Assembly: GCA_947044365.1 (NCBI GenBank)
Contig: OX345636.1
Location: 18,702,548-18,766,547 of the forward strand
From: Petrosia ficiformis
Taxonomy: Eukaryota; Porifera; Demospongiae; Haplosclerida; Petrosiidae
Direction: 5' to 3'
DNA length: 64,000 nucleotides
Positions within the stretch are counted from its first letter, which is position 1, and every line of letters starts with the position of its first letter. A program made the position numbers and the translations under genes. Of the stretch, positions 53,066-64,000 are shown piece after piece. The notes under the pieces were generated by a model. It ran no database searches, was not told the origin of the DNA, and was given only the letters and a program-made list of their open reading frames with translations.

Positions 53066-54261
53066 TTAAGATAACTTTAGATAATTCCTCATCAACCCTC
53101 TCATTGTCACCCTGCACCAGCAACTCAGCTTCAGTCAGGAAACAACTATCCAGGCCTCTTAGCATCATTGTTTCACAGTATCCTCGTTCAGTACGGCAAG
53201 AAGGACAACTTTTTGTTAGCGCTTCATGGCCAGAATACCATTCATTAATACAAATTTAACATTCTATGATTGTCTTACAGCACTTAGACATGATTGCAGG
53301 GGGGTGGATAGGGATACACAGACAAATCTTGCATTGAAATGCATTATGTATACTTCGCTGTAATGCTATGGGAACTTTCGATCTTTCATTTAGATGTAAA
53401 ATATCTTGTATAGCCTCCTTCATAGTGTCTATATCTTCCTTCATATCATCCATGCACCTTTGACTGAATGTGGACAATATCGATGCTGATGTCATTCTTT
53501 ACTCTCTTTGATGTTGGTTCATCAGTATCAGAATCTAGGATCACCATCTCACTATAGCTCTTTTGTTTGCAGGACTTTCCCTTTCAAGTTACACATATGG
53601 ATTGCAAAAACTTTGCGTCTTGGAGATTTCCAAAACTTCAGTCCTGTAATTAAAATGAATGTACGTGATAACTAAATAAAATCTACATACATATAGTAAC
53701 TATACAACATTAGAATTATCAAACAAATCTTGTAAGGCTCTGTTGTAAATGTGCATTTGATGAAGAGATTAAATTAATTTCATGTATGTGTGCACACAGT
53801 GTTCTCACCTTGAATCCCTTCACAGTTCTCAATTTCCAAGCCATCCAGCGTTACTATTACATACTCTTCTCCCCACCGTTGTTGAACCTCTTTGACAATG
53901 TGTTCTACATTTGCAGTAGACTCAGTTACATCTAAATGCATTTGTGCTTCTTGAGTAAACTCAATTTTTCCGCTTTGGGCTCTGTCTATTTTTGATGTTC
54001 ACAGTTGGTTCCTTTGAGCAGGACTGCTTAGGTATGACAGATTTGAACACAGGAGGTGGGGGGTTAAAATTGTAGGAATACTGGATGACTGTGCCATGCT
54101 TGACACAGTTAGGCGAGAACCTGAAGAGAGGTTAGGCCCTTCAACACCTAGTACTACTACAAAAAGTAAATCTGCATCATGTAGATTGAAATGACCCGAG
54201 TCATCTGGGAAAAAGGCTTCGTTGTCATTTTCTGCTCTTAGCCATACTTCTGATGGATCAA
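53066..54261 (-). pseudogene. RING-finger protein of a multicopy metazoan family, disrupted
   Basis: From 54261: VDPSEVWLRAENDNEAFFPD DSGHFNLHDAD (split). After a shift: IEFTQEAQMHLDVTESTANV and RWGEEYVIVTLDGLEIENCE. A 165 bp intron (53644-53808) joins GIQ to GLKFWKSPRRKVFAI in phase. After shifts near 53560 and 53500 come helical DDMKEDIDTMKEAIQDIL and a RING-like domain: FQCKICLCIPIHPPAIMSKC CKTIIEC (split), then a TAA stop, and INEWYSGHEALTKSCPSCRT. RING domains usually act in ubiquitin transfer. The intact intron shows it was once spliced. Confidence 0.7.
53644..53808 (-). other. Intron in the RING-finger pseudogene
   Basis: Donor ATTCAAG|GTGAGAAC and acceptor TAATTACAG|GACTG. Splicing completes a Gly codon between exons and keeps the frame. 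Confidence 0.75.
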
Positions 54262-54649
54262 CCTGTAATGAACATAATTAAGCACAAGTTGTGTAACGAA
54301 AATAGAAACTGCTTGTATTGCACCTAAAATGAATGTGCTCTACTTGAAATTATAGTCGTAATCAATGTCATGTTACCAATACTATTCATGCATGTAAATT
54401 ACAGTACATACGTGCTATATGCAGCCTAGGTTTCTCACCCTGAATGTCCTCCTCAAAATCTCAGTAGTAACTTTTGAGGAGTCAACTTCAACTCTCTCCA
54501 TACCCCTCCTTAGTACTACATCAGACATTCAAGTGATTGTCATCTGCTCAGTACAGTCAAGAAGCCTACAACGTGGATGCACGCATGCACATTACATCCA
54601 AGAGGGGGTGGGGCTGGATTGGCTGCAGATTGACAGTGAGTGATGGCCC

Positions 54650-54760
54650 GAGATTTAGGATTTTACCGATGATGATGTAAATCCCAAGATTTAGGATTTT
54701 ACCGATGATGTTGTAAAGCCCAAGATTTACGATTTTGATTAGTGTTGTAAATCCCAGGTT
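54650..54760. repeat. ~45 bp tandem repeat, about 2.5 copies
   Basis: GATTTAGGATTTTACCGATG followed by ATG.TGTAAA.CCCAA occurs three times with decay. Confidence 0.85.
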
Positions 54761-54779
54761 TTTGGTTGGTGGAAATATA

Positions 54780-56140
54780 CACTGACCACAGTGAAAACTT
54801 ATAGTATTCTTATTATACTATTTCCTATTACAACATCATTCCTGTAAAGTAGCTACCCCTCCCATCCACTTACTAAGGAATGTATAGGAACATCACCATA
54901 TCAAAGTTGTTCTGCCACAGTTATAGCAGTTAATTATTGCATACTGAAAATGAATTCTTGTAATCAATATCGGACAAATAAGTAACACAGTTATGATAGA
55001 AGCTTGGGCTACAAGGAATTAAAAGATCTGCAAATGGATATCATAGATCTATTTGGTTTTGTCTGGAAATAATGATTTCGCCATTTTTTATACTAGACTT
55101 GAAAATAGTTTGGTGGTTACATATTCCTACCTGGATTATTTGATCTTCCACTAGCCATAATACATATCTGTCTATAGTGATTGTGGTTAATAGCAATATT
55201 GAAACACCAGGGTAGTGAGAACAAGTTCAGTCGGTACCTATGCCAAAAGATGTTTTTTCTGGCCACACCCAAGCCTCTAATTGCATTCCTACAGAACAAT
55301 AGTGTTGTTCCCATAAGCGTATGGACAGGGAAGCCAGACTATGCATTAACATGGAATGTTGCTAGCCTACATCAACACGTTTATAATTACAATAGTTATA
55401 ATAAGTGTTATAATAATAATGCAATATGCTATGCATAGTTACATACTTACAAATCTTGTCAGAAAAAATGTTCTGACAATGATATGGCTACCAAACTTAC
55501 AACATTTACCTTGTTCCACTGTGACATCATTCAATGGCAGTTCAAAAGAACATCACTACTTGAGATTGTGTACAAAACACTTGCAACTTGTACCTTACTG
55601 AATCATCATCATTACCACTCCAAAAGACTCCAAATTGTATTGTTTACCCAAAGATGTAAACTGGAAATATTAACAGTGGTTTGGTAGTTTTGGATTCCCA
55701 AAAAAATTGCCAATTAGCACGATCCAAATGAAGGCAATGAAGTTTAGTAGTCCAATGGCATTGCGCACACTTTTATTTACCTTCATAATTTCTACATTTT
55801 ACAAATTTAGTAAACTTTCTTTTGCAGAAATGTAGTTGAAAAATCCCAAAGAACTTTAAAAATGCAACTGTTGATAAGCATGACATCCATGCTTAATCCT
55901 TAAAATTTAACAAGTCAAGATTTCCACACATTATTATCTGCCACCTAACCTTACACTTAGATCAAACAAGAGAAAGTCCACCTAAAGTCCATATATTTTA
56001 TATAATGTACAACTTTACTCATAACATTTACTACTGGTACTTGTAATAAACACAGCTTCTCTGTTTCTTCCAACTGAATCTTCTTTCTTACAGCTGTTTT
56101 GAGTAAATTATGAACTGGAGTACTGTTAGTTGTAAAGTTC
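54780..56140. other. Spacer without recognised gene
   Basis: No coding sequence could be supported. The short overlapping open stretches near 55180-55690 on both strands match no family known to me. Confidence 0.4.
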
Positions 56141-56159
56141 TAGCTTATATTTCATTTTC

Positions 56160-56683
56160 CACAGAAGTATTAAGTTTAGATGTGAACAATGCACCCGATT
56201 TTGATACTTCAGAATTTACTGCAGAGCAATACTTGGACAGACGTAGCAAAAGTACACCTGCTAAACGATGATTCAGGGTAAGATATTTCGTTAATTAGTG
56301 AAAATAATTACAAAAACAACACTAATATACATGTATATAAATACGATATCGTTTTTGTGTAAATTGCTAGTTTTGAGTAATGATGAAACATACAGAACCA
56401 CATGGTAGTATTATGATAACCTTGAATTTTTGTAAATGTCCAGTAGATGGTCCTGCTTCCTCTTCAATATCCTACTAAGCATAGTTACTTTATTGTACTC
56501 TACTGTAGGATATTGCAGGACCATCTACTGGAATCCTCTTACTTACAGTTTCCAGTAACCCATCCAGCCACTTCCACTCCATCAGAGAGAGCATTTAGTA
56601 TAGCTGGCTCTATTGTTAGTGAAAAGAGAGCATGTCTAGATACAGTGGTGGTAAACGTGTTAGTTTTTTTGTCAGGCAACCTA
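56160..56683 (+). pseudogene. hAT (BED-type) transposase C-terminal fragment
   Basis: It begins EVLSLDVNNAPDFDTSEFTA EQYL (split) near 56170. A gap follows with an inverted repeat at 56443-56531 (CCAGTAGATGGTCCTGC and its reverse). Then at 56544-56680 it reads FPVTHPATSTPSERAFSIAG, SIVSEKRACLDTVVVNVLVF L, the hAT dimerisation block (PATS-SER-FS-AG--V--KR--L). The catalytic part is missing. Confidence 0.8.
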
Positions 56684-56772
56684 TAATAGATCCCTTCATT
56701 GAACATTTGTATTAATATTTATGAAGCACTTGTTTACATTATTTTGTGTCTGTGGTATAACTTCTATTGTTA

Positions 56773-57235
56773 GTAGAAATATTGTATTCTAACTTCCACT
56801 GATCGGGAATTTAGCAACTAGTCAGCCACCTTGTTGAATAGACTTTGAAGTATTCCTCCACAAATGTCTTACTCTAACCCAGCCCGAGCCAGCTGATGAG
56901 TCAGTGGGAGAACACAACGAAATACAACCCAGGTTTGAGTGGAACTGGAAGAAAAGCATCAAAGGTGTAGTGAAGTGGGTGTGTCAGTTAGTGAAAAAAG
57001 ATCGAGACAGCTAAAACGCGTGAATATAAAAGCAATTGCATTTTTGTATGTTTTTGTCTATTCTGGCATTTAGTAATAAAGAACAAAGAGGAGACTTCTA
57101 CCATCCTAGAGCCCATTGTGCCTCGATGGAATTACTTCATCAGTCTAAGAAGCATCCTGTGTGTTATTGCTGAAACAAGGTGGCTGACTAGTTGCTAAAT
57201 TCCCGATCAGTGAAGTTAGAATACAATATTTCTAC
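56773..57235. mobile_element. MITE with ~70 bp inverted ends and TA target duplication
   Basis: GTAGAAATATTGTATTCTAA and AACTAGTCAGCCACCTTGTT return in reverse at 57165-57235. TA stands on both sides (56771-56772, 57236-57237). No open frame of note inside. Confidence 0.85.
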
Positions 57236-57239
57236 TAAT

Positions 57240-57730
57240 AAATACACCTGATCATTCAGAAACTATTCCAAAACTTCTATTGTTGTATATACAATGGCTG
57301 CTTTCAAAACAGGGTGTAGCCAACTGTTATGCTGTGCTAATTCTATCTCACTCTGTTAAAGATACGTAACACAAGGAGTCAGTAATATGTCTCATTAGGA
57401 AAAGAGCAGGCTGGTGAGTAGAATATTAAGTGTGTTGGATGGTCAGAATGTTGAATTCAGTGCAGCATAGGAATCTCCTTTTCTTTTTTGTTTTGACAAA
57501 TAACTTTAAAAGTAATGGAAAGGTCCTTTAGTAAGTGTATACATTAGTGTTTTCCAGTACAACTCGATTTCCTTCTACCACAACAAATGCCATTAATCAG
57601 AACAGTCTAAATTCTAAGGCTTGTGATGAGATCTGTATAATGTTGTATACATTAACCACAACCTGATCAGATTACAATTTGTTATAAACCGACTTAGATA
57701 GTTTTTTGATTTGTTGGAGAAAACAATTTC
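57240..57730. other. Spacer without recognised gene
   Basis: No supported coding sequence or repeat. Confidence 0.4.
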
Positions 57731-57734
57731 GAAG

Positions 57735-58020
57735 CAGAGATGAGTGATCGTCCATGGATTTTTAATTTAGATGAGCAAATATGTTACACTGGGTATGATA
57801 AAAGCCAAATGATTAACTATTCTTTCGTGTTATAGATCTAGTGGGTATGCTATACTTCTATTAGTAATTTATGATAAAAAGCCAGAATTGACAACGGGTG
57901 AGGATCCTGGATGGATGGGTAGAGTGTGATAATGGTTGGGATAGATGCTGAACTTTTTGAATCGTGGTTTACCTATCTCTTTCTTAAATTATGCACCTCT
58001 ATGTTAACAGCACTGTCCAA
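57735..58020 (+). pseudogene. Pogo-like transposase remnant
   Basis: PWIFNLDEQICYT near 57753 resembles the first Asp block, and after a gap GIDAELFESWFTYLFLK (57940-58000) resembles the block before the second Asp. Heavily decayed. Confidence 0.45.
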
Positions 58021-58024
58021 CATT

Positions 58025-58895
58025 TAGACAAGGGGTGGGTAGTATACTGGTATTTAGTAAAAATTTAATATTCATTCCCATATTGTGGTACAGTATCACA
58101 AACATTTGCGTGCCAAAAAAATCATGTTTAAATGTATGTACCACATCCATACCTTTTGCCAACTGAAATCATACTTCATCAGTGTCAGTTAGCCTTTTTA
58201 GCTAATTCTAGGTAGCGAGCGATAGAGTTAGAAAATAGTGGTAGACATTCCACTGCAGTTGTGAGCTGATCGATGCAACTGTTGTTGTGGTAGATTGATA
58301 CAAGCTGTTTTTAGTTTGCCTTATACAGTATGCCAAAAAAGGATAGATGTATTATTGTAGTAGTCTGAATGAGTTGTTGGCAGTTCAACAATTATTGTCT
58401 ATGAAATAATGATTATATAATCAATATTCACAGTCTGTTGCTATATCATTTTTAATCACAGAATTATGATGTCTTTCGCAAAAATTGTCAGAGTACAAGG
58501 GTCTGACATGAGCAACTGTGTTGTCATCCAATCTACATCAGTACTTCGTTGGATTTATGAGAGGAAAGCTACTAAAGTATGTCTTTTGTCTTTTGCAACA
58601 GCAGTCAGCTTTGCTGATATTTATTCTCACCACACTTGTCTAGGCATTGTGATGTGAAACATTAACAACAGATACCTTTATAATATTATGTAATACAAGT
58701 ATTGTGGGTGTGTTAATGTAGGAAGCTTCAACAATCTTAGCATCATTCATTTTATAATCACAATATTCTGTTTCCTGGTCTACTTTCACCTATGTCATCT
58801 TCTAATATGCTTAGATTTAGAAGTAGTCAGATAAGTTCTCTCTTAGGTAAATACAGGTTATACCTATGTCTTCTGCTGAAACAAGTTGTTCCAGT
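58025..58895. other. Spacer without recognised gene
   Basis: One open stretch at 58466-58657 (MMSFAKIVRVQGSDMSNCVV) matches nothing I know. No other signal. Confidence 0.4.
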
Positions 58896-58902
58896 GGGAT
58901 CA

Positions 58903-59810
58903 GCCAAAATATGATTTTGTTTGTGGTTCTGGAGAGTGCAACATTTCCTCTTCAATTCTTTCTTCTGCTTCATTCGTTCCAGCCTCTCTTTCCATTCTTC
59001 TACATGTATGTGGAATGTGATGACCTACTGTTTTCAAGTGTGTTGCCATGTGTGGATACACAGCGATATAGGAAATGATTAAATCATCTATCATTTCAGG
59101 TCCGATAATGTGGATCGTATACTTAATGCTTGGGATATAATGTGTACCTGAACTGGTGCAAAGTCTCTCAGAAACAGAGTCACTAGGGGTAAGATGAAGT
59201 AATTGCAAATAAGAATTATCTTCAACAAATCGCTTCATAACTTGAAGTTCAATTGAATGATTGCTTGTAGGTAGCTGTCCTAGAACACCATTGTACCTTT
59301 CAAATGGAAACAGCCAAAACGAAGTAATCGGTCCAAAGTCACTAATACAAGTTGATAGGTGGCAATGTAAATGCATATTAGGAGTGACTTTAGAAGCACC
59401 ATAAAGGGTTACAAACTTTTTACAAAATTGAAGGAACAAAGCATCAGCAAGCTTTATTTCATCCTTAGATACTAACCTTGAAGCCAAAACGAAATGTCTC
59501 CAGCATTCAAAATGGCTCTGTGGCAGCAAGGCATATAACTTCTCTCGTTTATACCTCAACAAACGTGGAAGATTGAGTACAGTGAAAAAGATGACACCAA
59601 CAGAGTACATTTTACGTTCAAAAGGGTTGAACCAGTCAATGTTTAACATTAAACCTATTCAGTTTCATGCTTAAAAAATAATTGGCCATTTTCATCTGAG
59701 AATGTAGTCCACATACGACCATCAAATACGTCACGCAATAAGTTTTTGTCAGATGGTGATTGGGCCTTCCATCGCTCACAAAGTTCTGAAAACCCAGGCC
59801 AAGCTAACAA
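58903..59810 (-). pseudogene. CACTA/EnSpm-type (TNP2) transposase, C-terminal half
   Basis: From 59810: GFSELCERWKAQSPSDKNLL RDVFDGRMWTTF (split), two stops near 59655, then MLNIDWFNPFERKMYSVGVI, FFTVLNLPRLLRYKRE, an internal deletion, and FECWRHFVLASRLVSKDEIK. The end holds MHLHCHLSTCISDFGPITSF and WLFPFERYNGVLGQLPTSNH SIELQVMKRF (split), the DUF4218-type block of CACTA transposases. Its last ~60 residues are charged and unlike the family. No CACTA ends were found. Confidence 0.85.
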
Positions 59811-59814
59811 TAAC

Positions 59815-61430
59815 TCTAATATTTTTGTATCCAGGCATTTCTAAGGAAATGGAATTTTGCCGTGTCTTAATGTTTCTTTCAATACAAAAACCTGCAGATT
59901 TCCTTGAAATGGAAACATAATTGATAACCCAAAGAAACATAGGTGTTTCCACAAGTATTATTGGTGATTTCAATGAAGGAAACATTATTTTTTTCATAGT
60001 GATGAAAAAGGCATGCTATCAACAATTATTAATGAAAATTGCAGAGGTTTCCCCTTATTGGTCTTTAACTGCACAATCACTAAATATGATTATTATTTAA
60101 AATTTAATGGGGGGTGTTTCATAAGAAACTTTAGTCAGCTTCAGAGTATACATGTTCAAAGATTTTAACTTGATTTTTTGGAAAGAGGAGTCATTAAGGC
60201 AGGCAGTGATGTATAAAATTCAGATGCTAAAAGATTTACTGGAAGAAGCCTTGTGGATTTCATACCCCTTTTGATAGCTTCTAGTATGACAGATAGCGAG
60301 TACTTGTTCTTGCCGCTTCGAAGGAGATGTATACACACCAAGTATGAAAGTGCAGGAGTGTCCAGTTCTCAGCGTCACACACACACACTTAGAGGAGGAA
60401 CGGTCTGGTGCACGCTGCAAATATATTGCAGCCCAATCAGATTGCAACACTCAAACTAAGACACCTCTTGTTTACATTCGCATCTAAGCACCTAGCTGTG
60501 CTGACTGATTGTGTTCTAGTAAATTCAAGCAATATAGCACAAAGTGTTGCTAAAGATCTTAGTTATGAACCATTTAGAAGTCGTAGGTAATTTCTTGTCT
60601 GGCAATGGATGTATTTGCTCTTATGCCTACAGGCTATAGGAAGAGTTTGTGCTATACCTTGTCTTCCAAAGGCATGTGACCATCTTTCGGATGGAGGGAT
60701 CAATAGTTGTGATTGCTGTCATCAAAGACCAAGTATAATTATACATACTTGGGAGTAAAATATTTAGTCGCATCGAACCCCAGCGGCTTGATGATCCGGC
60801 CCTGAAAATTATTTGAAAGCATTAGTTATAGATGAAACTCGCACTGTCGTTAGTTTATATAGAATAATAAAGCATTGCTCAAGAGCTGTTACTATTATAC
60901 AGGGAGGTAATATTTTAGTGCATATCAGAGAGTTGAGAAGGCTTTTGCCATCTTCTGTCAACCACATGGCTTTGCTTTAACTGTGACAGTAAAATCAACC
61001 ATGTATTACTAGTGAGCAAAATACTTGGGGAAATCATAAACCTACAGGTATCATTAGCTGCACCTTAGATTAGACATCACACAAGTGAGAAGGCCAGCAG
61101 GTTCACCTCCAGTCCTCCTGCATAGATATAAATATATATTTATATACCACAGCTAACAGGTGTATCAAAATTACCAGCAGGTGTTATATGAGAGCTGTCA
61201 AATGGGAAAAGAGAAGAAAAGGCGCTTAGATACAACTAGGCTTTTGTTTGCATTTTCTTCGCGAAATTAACATGCACATACACCAACCATAAGACTGTAA
61301 AATAAGGTCAGGTAACATTGATGTACATGTAATTACTGTGAGTAAAAACTACATGTATGTGTACTGGGGCTGGGAATTGGCTGAGATTGTGAAATTGATT
61401 ATCACTAACTTCAAATTGATTTGACAATTG
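59815..61430. other. Spacer without recognised gene
   Basis: 59820-59995 contains a short imperfect inverted pattern (GGAAATGGAATTTTGCC; CCTTGAAATGGAAACA). 60408-60590 is an open stretch without known pattern. Nothing else supported. Confidence 0.4.
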
Positions 61431-61440
61431 ATTTTGTTGT

Positions 61441-61540
61441 ATAGTTCATGAAACGTTAAGCCACAGAGAGGCCAGACTGTGAAACCACAGGCTCCAGAAG
61501 GTGCTCCATCACATATAGACCACTGCATCTGTCCATAGAA
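61441..61540 (-). repeat. 3' terminal block of the recombinase element (copy 2)
   Basis: In reverse it reads GGAGCCTGTGGTTTCACAG, then TCTGGCCTCT, as at 24650-24720. It lies downstream of the second recombinase copy, in matching orientation. Confidence 0.75.
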
Positions 61541-61739
61541 ACCCAATGTGAATATCATGCACAGTATGCTATCACATTTAGAGCATTCACTCATTAAAGT
61601 GTGAAATGCTAATAAAAGTCACTAAGAGAGCCAAACAAAAAACAACCCAACAAAGATCAGTTTGACAAAAAGTTCTACAGTATCAATAGAAATCGAAGGT
61701 ACAATCCCACAACTGCCCTGAAAATATAGAGACTTTGGA

Positions 61740-62784
61740 CTTCACATCACCTGCACAAGTCTTGCCATTACTTGACATAACATCCTTTTGCTCATCTCGT
61801 TGCAAAGCAATTTCTCATCCGAGCAACTCAGTAAATTATCAGGAAACAGGCTCTTCAGGTGATTTCTGAGCTCTAGCCTTGGCCCACTCAGCAAACCTAT
61901 TGACAGCCCATTCGTTATTGTGTTTGGTATTATCAGGAAAAACACCTTGAGCAGCTATTTCTATTTCTTCTTGACTGACAGGATTGGCAAATCTCGATGA
62001 GAGCCTACATATGGAAGAAATGTTTGTCTACTGGAGATCAAACACAGGATGAGGAAAATGAAAGCTTGCAGCGAATCAGGATTGAATGAAATGAAAAACT
62101 TGTAGTCAACCTTGTTGCTACTGGGGATTAAAACCAAGGTCTAGTTGTTCAGTACCCCTGGGTATAGCAATTAGTTTATTATTACCTGTCTGTGTGATAT
62201 TCACTATCTCTACAATGTGTTTCCTAGCTGCAAGAAATCCTCTTAACATTAGTATCTTAAAGTATTGAATACCTACACCACCTATAATTGATAATTGATT
62301 TCAAGATAGGTTGTACACACGTACATAGTTAAGGAAGGTGCATCATTTCAGGGGACTCGGTCAATTAATAGATATGGCATGTAATGGTTGCACGCTTGAA
62401 CTCTGCACTTACAAGTCACCCAGCAGAAAGAAAAAGTTTACATACAAACTGGAACTAATAGCTATTCTATCTGAAATATATCCCTAAAATTTTACAGGAT
62501 CCTTTAAAAAAAGTAAGAAGGGTGGATATTATCAAAGTAATAACTATACATGTAATAGATTGTAGTCTCTTCTTTAAAATGTTGGTTTCTCACAGACAAC
62601 CAAAATTTAAAATTTCAGAATGCCCACTTCGTATTTTTTAGGACAAAAACCTTACACTGTTCGACCTATCGAACTTGAAACAGTCCTCTCCTAGTACAGC
62701 TTTGCCCTTTTTTGACAATAACAGAATTGGCCTTCTCTTCTTTGCTACAGGAGTATCGGGATCATTGTTTTCTTTGTCTGCCAT
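61740..62784 (-). pseudogene. DUF3504/Crypton-like tyrosine recombinase, N-terminal part (copy 2)
   Basis: From the ATG at 62784: MADKENNDPDTPVAKKRRPI LLLSKKGKAVLGED (split). After a gap of about 700 bp, 62010-61855 reads RFANPVSQEEIEIAAQGVFP DNTKHNNEWAVNRFAEW (split) to a stop, then NLLSCSDEKLLCNEM in another frame. It matches the N-terminus of the gene at 23744 in order and wording. The catalytic end with Arg, His and Tyr was not found here. Confidence 0.72.
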
Positions 62785-62944
62785 ATTCACCAAGGTGACC
62801 TTTCCACATGTCGTCTTATCACATATGCAGCATATGGAGGGCATAAACTCTGCGCATGGTGTTGTATTGCAAATTTCAATGTTTTTTTTCTTTTTATCTG
62901 AAGGACTTGTGGTAATATATGAAAAATGCATGGGGGACAAGACT

Positions 62945-63340
62945 ATTAATTAATATATAAGTTCTGGAAATGTATGCCTTTTTGTATAATTGTGTTGTGG
63001 ACTAGGAAAAGGGGTTACTTGGGATGAAAATTAAATTTTGAGATTATGATTTCATAATGACTATTGATGTCTTAAGTTGCTAAATTTGAAATAGCAGCTC
63101 TGTAGTCCAACGTATCACTGAGTTACAAAAATTTTTATTACACCATATCAAGTAGCCATTTCTTTTTTTAGAAATTGGTGGTCATTGTGGAGTCTATGAA
63201 TCACTTTGCAGGTGGTCTTTATATATATAGCCCATGCATATAAGTTATCTTATACAGGTTTACATGTCTTTCATTTTTTACTTCAGTTATAGTTATGTCA
63301 TATTTATTAATTATAGTTATGTGAATAGCAGGTTTAATTT
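62945..63340. other. Spacer between the recombinase and zinc-knuckle genes
   Basis: AT-rich, no coding sequence supported. Confidence 0.4.
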
Positions 63341-63345
63341 CATCT

Positions 63346-63990
63346 TCAATGTTCAATCTCTTTAAGTAACTCAGGACAGGTAATCTCTCCTTTACGTGTC
63401 TTTGAGTGTCCTGGATTTCTACAGTGAGAACAAAGACGCCTATATTTCTTTGTGGAGGGGCCTGCACTATCAGATTTTTGGTTAATGGGACGTTTTCGAG
63501 ACGGTTCTGGCCAGGTGATATCTTGGTATTTTTCATCACAAAAAACTCTTATTTCATCATAAAGGTACTGCTTCCTTTGTTCGGACAGGCCTGATGGAGA
63601 AAGTGTATGTGGAAGTGCAGTTGGATCAATGTTAACATCTTGCTTCAAAATATCAATCTTCATAGGATACTCTTGGGAAAAACAAAAATGATGGTATGAA
63701 GTTATTTAAGGTATATGCTTATAATATTTGAAAAGAAATTCAGTCCAGTCATAATAATTAGATGGTGGTTCAGACCCAATTACGAATGCCCTATTCTGTC
63801 CACCTTGTGTTGACTCCTCAACTAATTTGGATATTTCAGCAAGAGAGGACACATCAGTACGCCTATAACTTCTTTTGATAAGGCCGAAAAACCTGTCAGG
63901 ACTAAATTTGGTATGTCCAGGTAACATGAAGCTCAATTCACATGATTTGTAACGACCTGTTGCAACACGCCAAGCAAGGTAGGAGGTCAT
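63346..63990 (-). pseudogene. Transposon protein with YDW-type domain and zinc knuckle (copy 2), one nonsense codon
   Basis: One frame from the right edge to 63346 with a single TAA near 63705. It reads VATGRYKSCELSFMLPGHTK FSPDRFFGLIKRSYRRTDVS (split), YYDWTEFLFKYYKHIP, stop, ITSYHHFCFSQEY, then LSPSGLSEQRKQYLYDEIRV FC (split), a basic/Pro stretch, and a zinc knuckle CSHCRNPGHSKTRKGEITC. The N-terminus is outside the window. The HTKF and YHHF blocks are shared by a large family in cnidarians and sponges; the role is unknown to me, probably transposition. Confidence 0.68.
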
Positions 63991-64000
63991 GATATTATTT

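Overview
The window reads as gene-poor, AT-rich nuclear DNA of a marine invertebrate, most likely a sponge (demosponge). The reasons are short spliced introns (one of 52 bp), constant TACATGTA-type palindromes, and transposon proteins of the kinds known from sponge and cnidarian genomes: pogo-like DDE_1, hAT, Penelope, Gypsy, PHD-finger LINE ORF1, DUF3504-like tyrosine recombinase and Ulp1/C48-PHD proteins. The species cannot be proved from the window. No bacterial features, CRISPR arrays or rRNA genes were seen.

Host genes are few. The best is a SLC39/ZIP metal-ion transporter on the minus strand, with three exons whose splice phases agree (7804-6865, 3351-3113, 910-736). It starts with a signal peptide and runs off the left edge. 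Its introns and promoter are full of small non-autonomous transposons. Two other gene-like loci may be domesticated or multicopy families: a C48 protease plus PHD locus with a repeated mini-exon array (32.5-33.9 kb) and a RING-finger locus (53.1-54.3 kb). Both carry at least one frameshift or stop.

The rest is layered mobile DNA. At 8.87-11.85 kb lies a TA-flanked element with inverted ends, carrying a broken DD34E transposase and a second gene facing it. From 12.3 to 15.5 kb there is a degenerate PHD-type locus and a pogo-like transposase that ends in a ~290 bp hairpin. From 17.5 to 26.9 kb one LINE (PHD ORF1, endonuclease, reverse transcriptase) is cut into pieces by a hAT element with an 8 bp target duplication, a pogo-like element, a Kolobok-like MITE, two opposed fragments of a recombinase/zinc-knuckle element, and a Penelope-like element with two hammerhead-like motifs. 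A Gypsy element with paired LTRs and a 5 bp target duplication (27.9-29.5 kb) sits inside another copy of the pogo hairpin.

From 30 to 44.6 kb there are Gypsy gag, RNase H and integrase remnants, many pogo fragments, a 78-bp tandem repeat array and a PIF1/Helitron helicase scrap. From 45.8 to 63.99 kb there are a reverse-transcriptase-associated C-terminal domain, a third pogo hairpin, a Gypsy integrase with its 3' LTR, a hAT C-terminus, a CACTA transposase piece, and a second copy of the recombinase/zinc-knuckle pair at the right edge. Nearly every mobile protein is broken, so this is mainly a fossil record. Several insertions can still be proved by exact target-site duplications.
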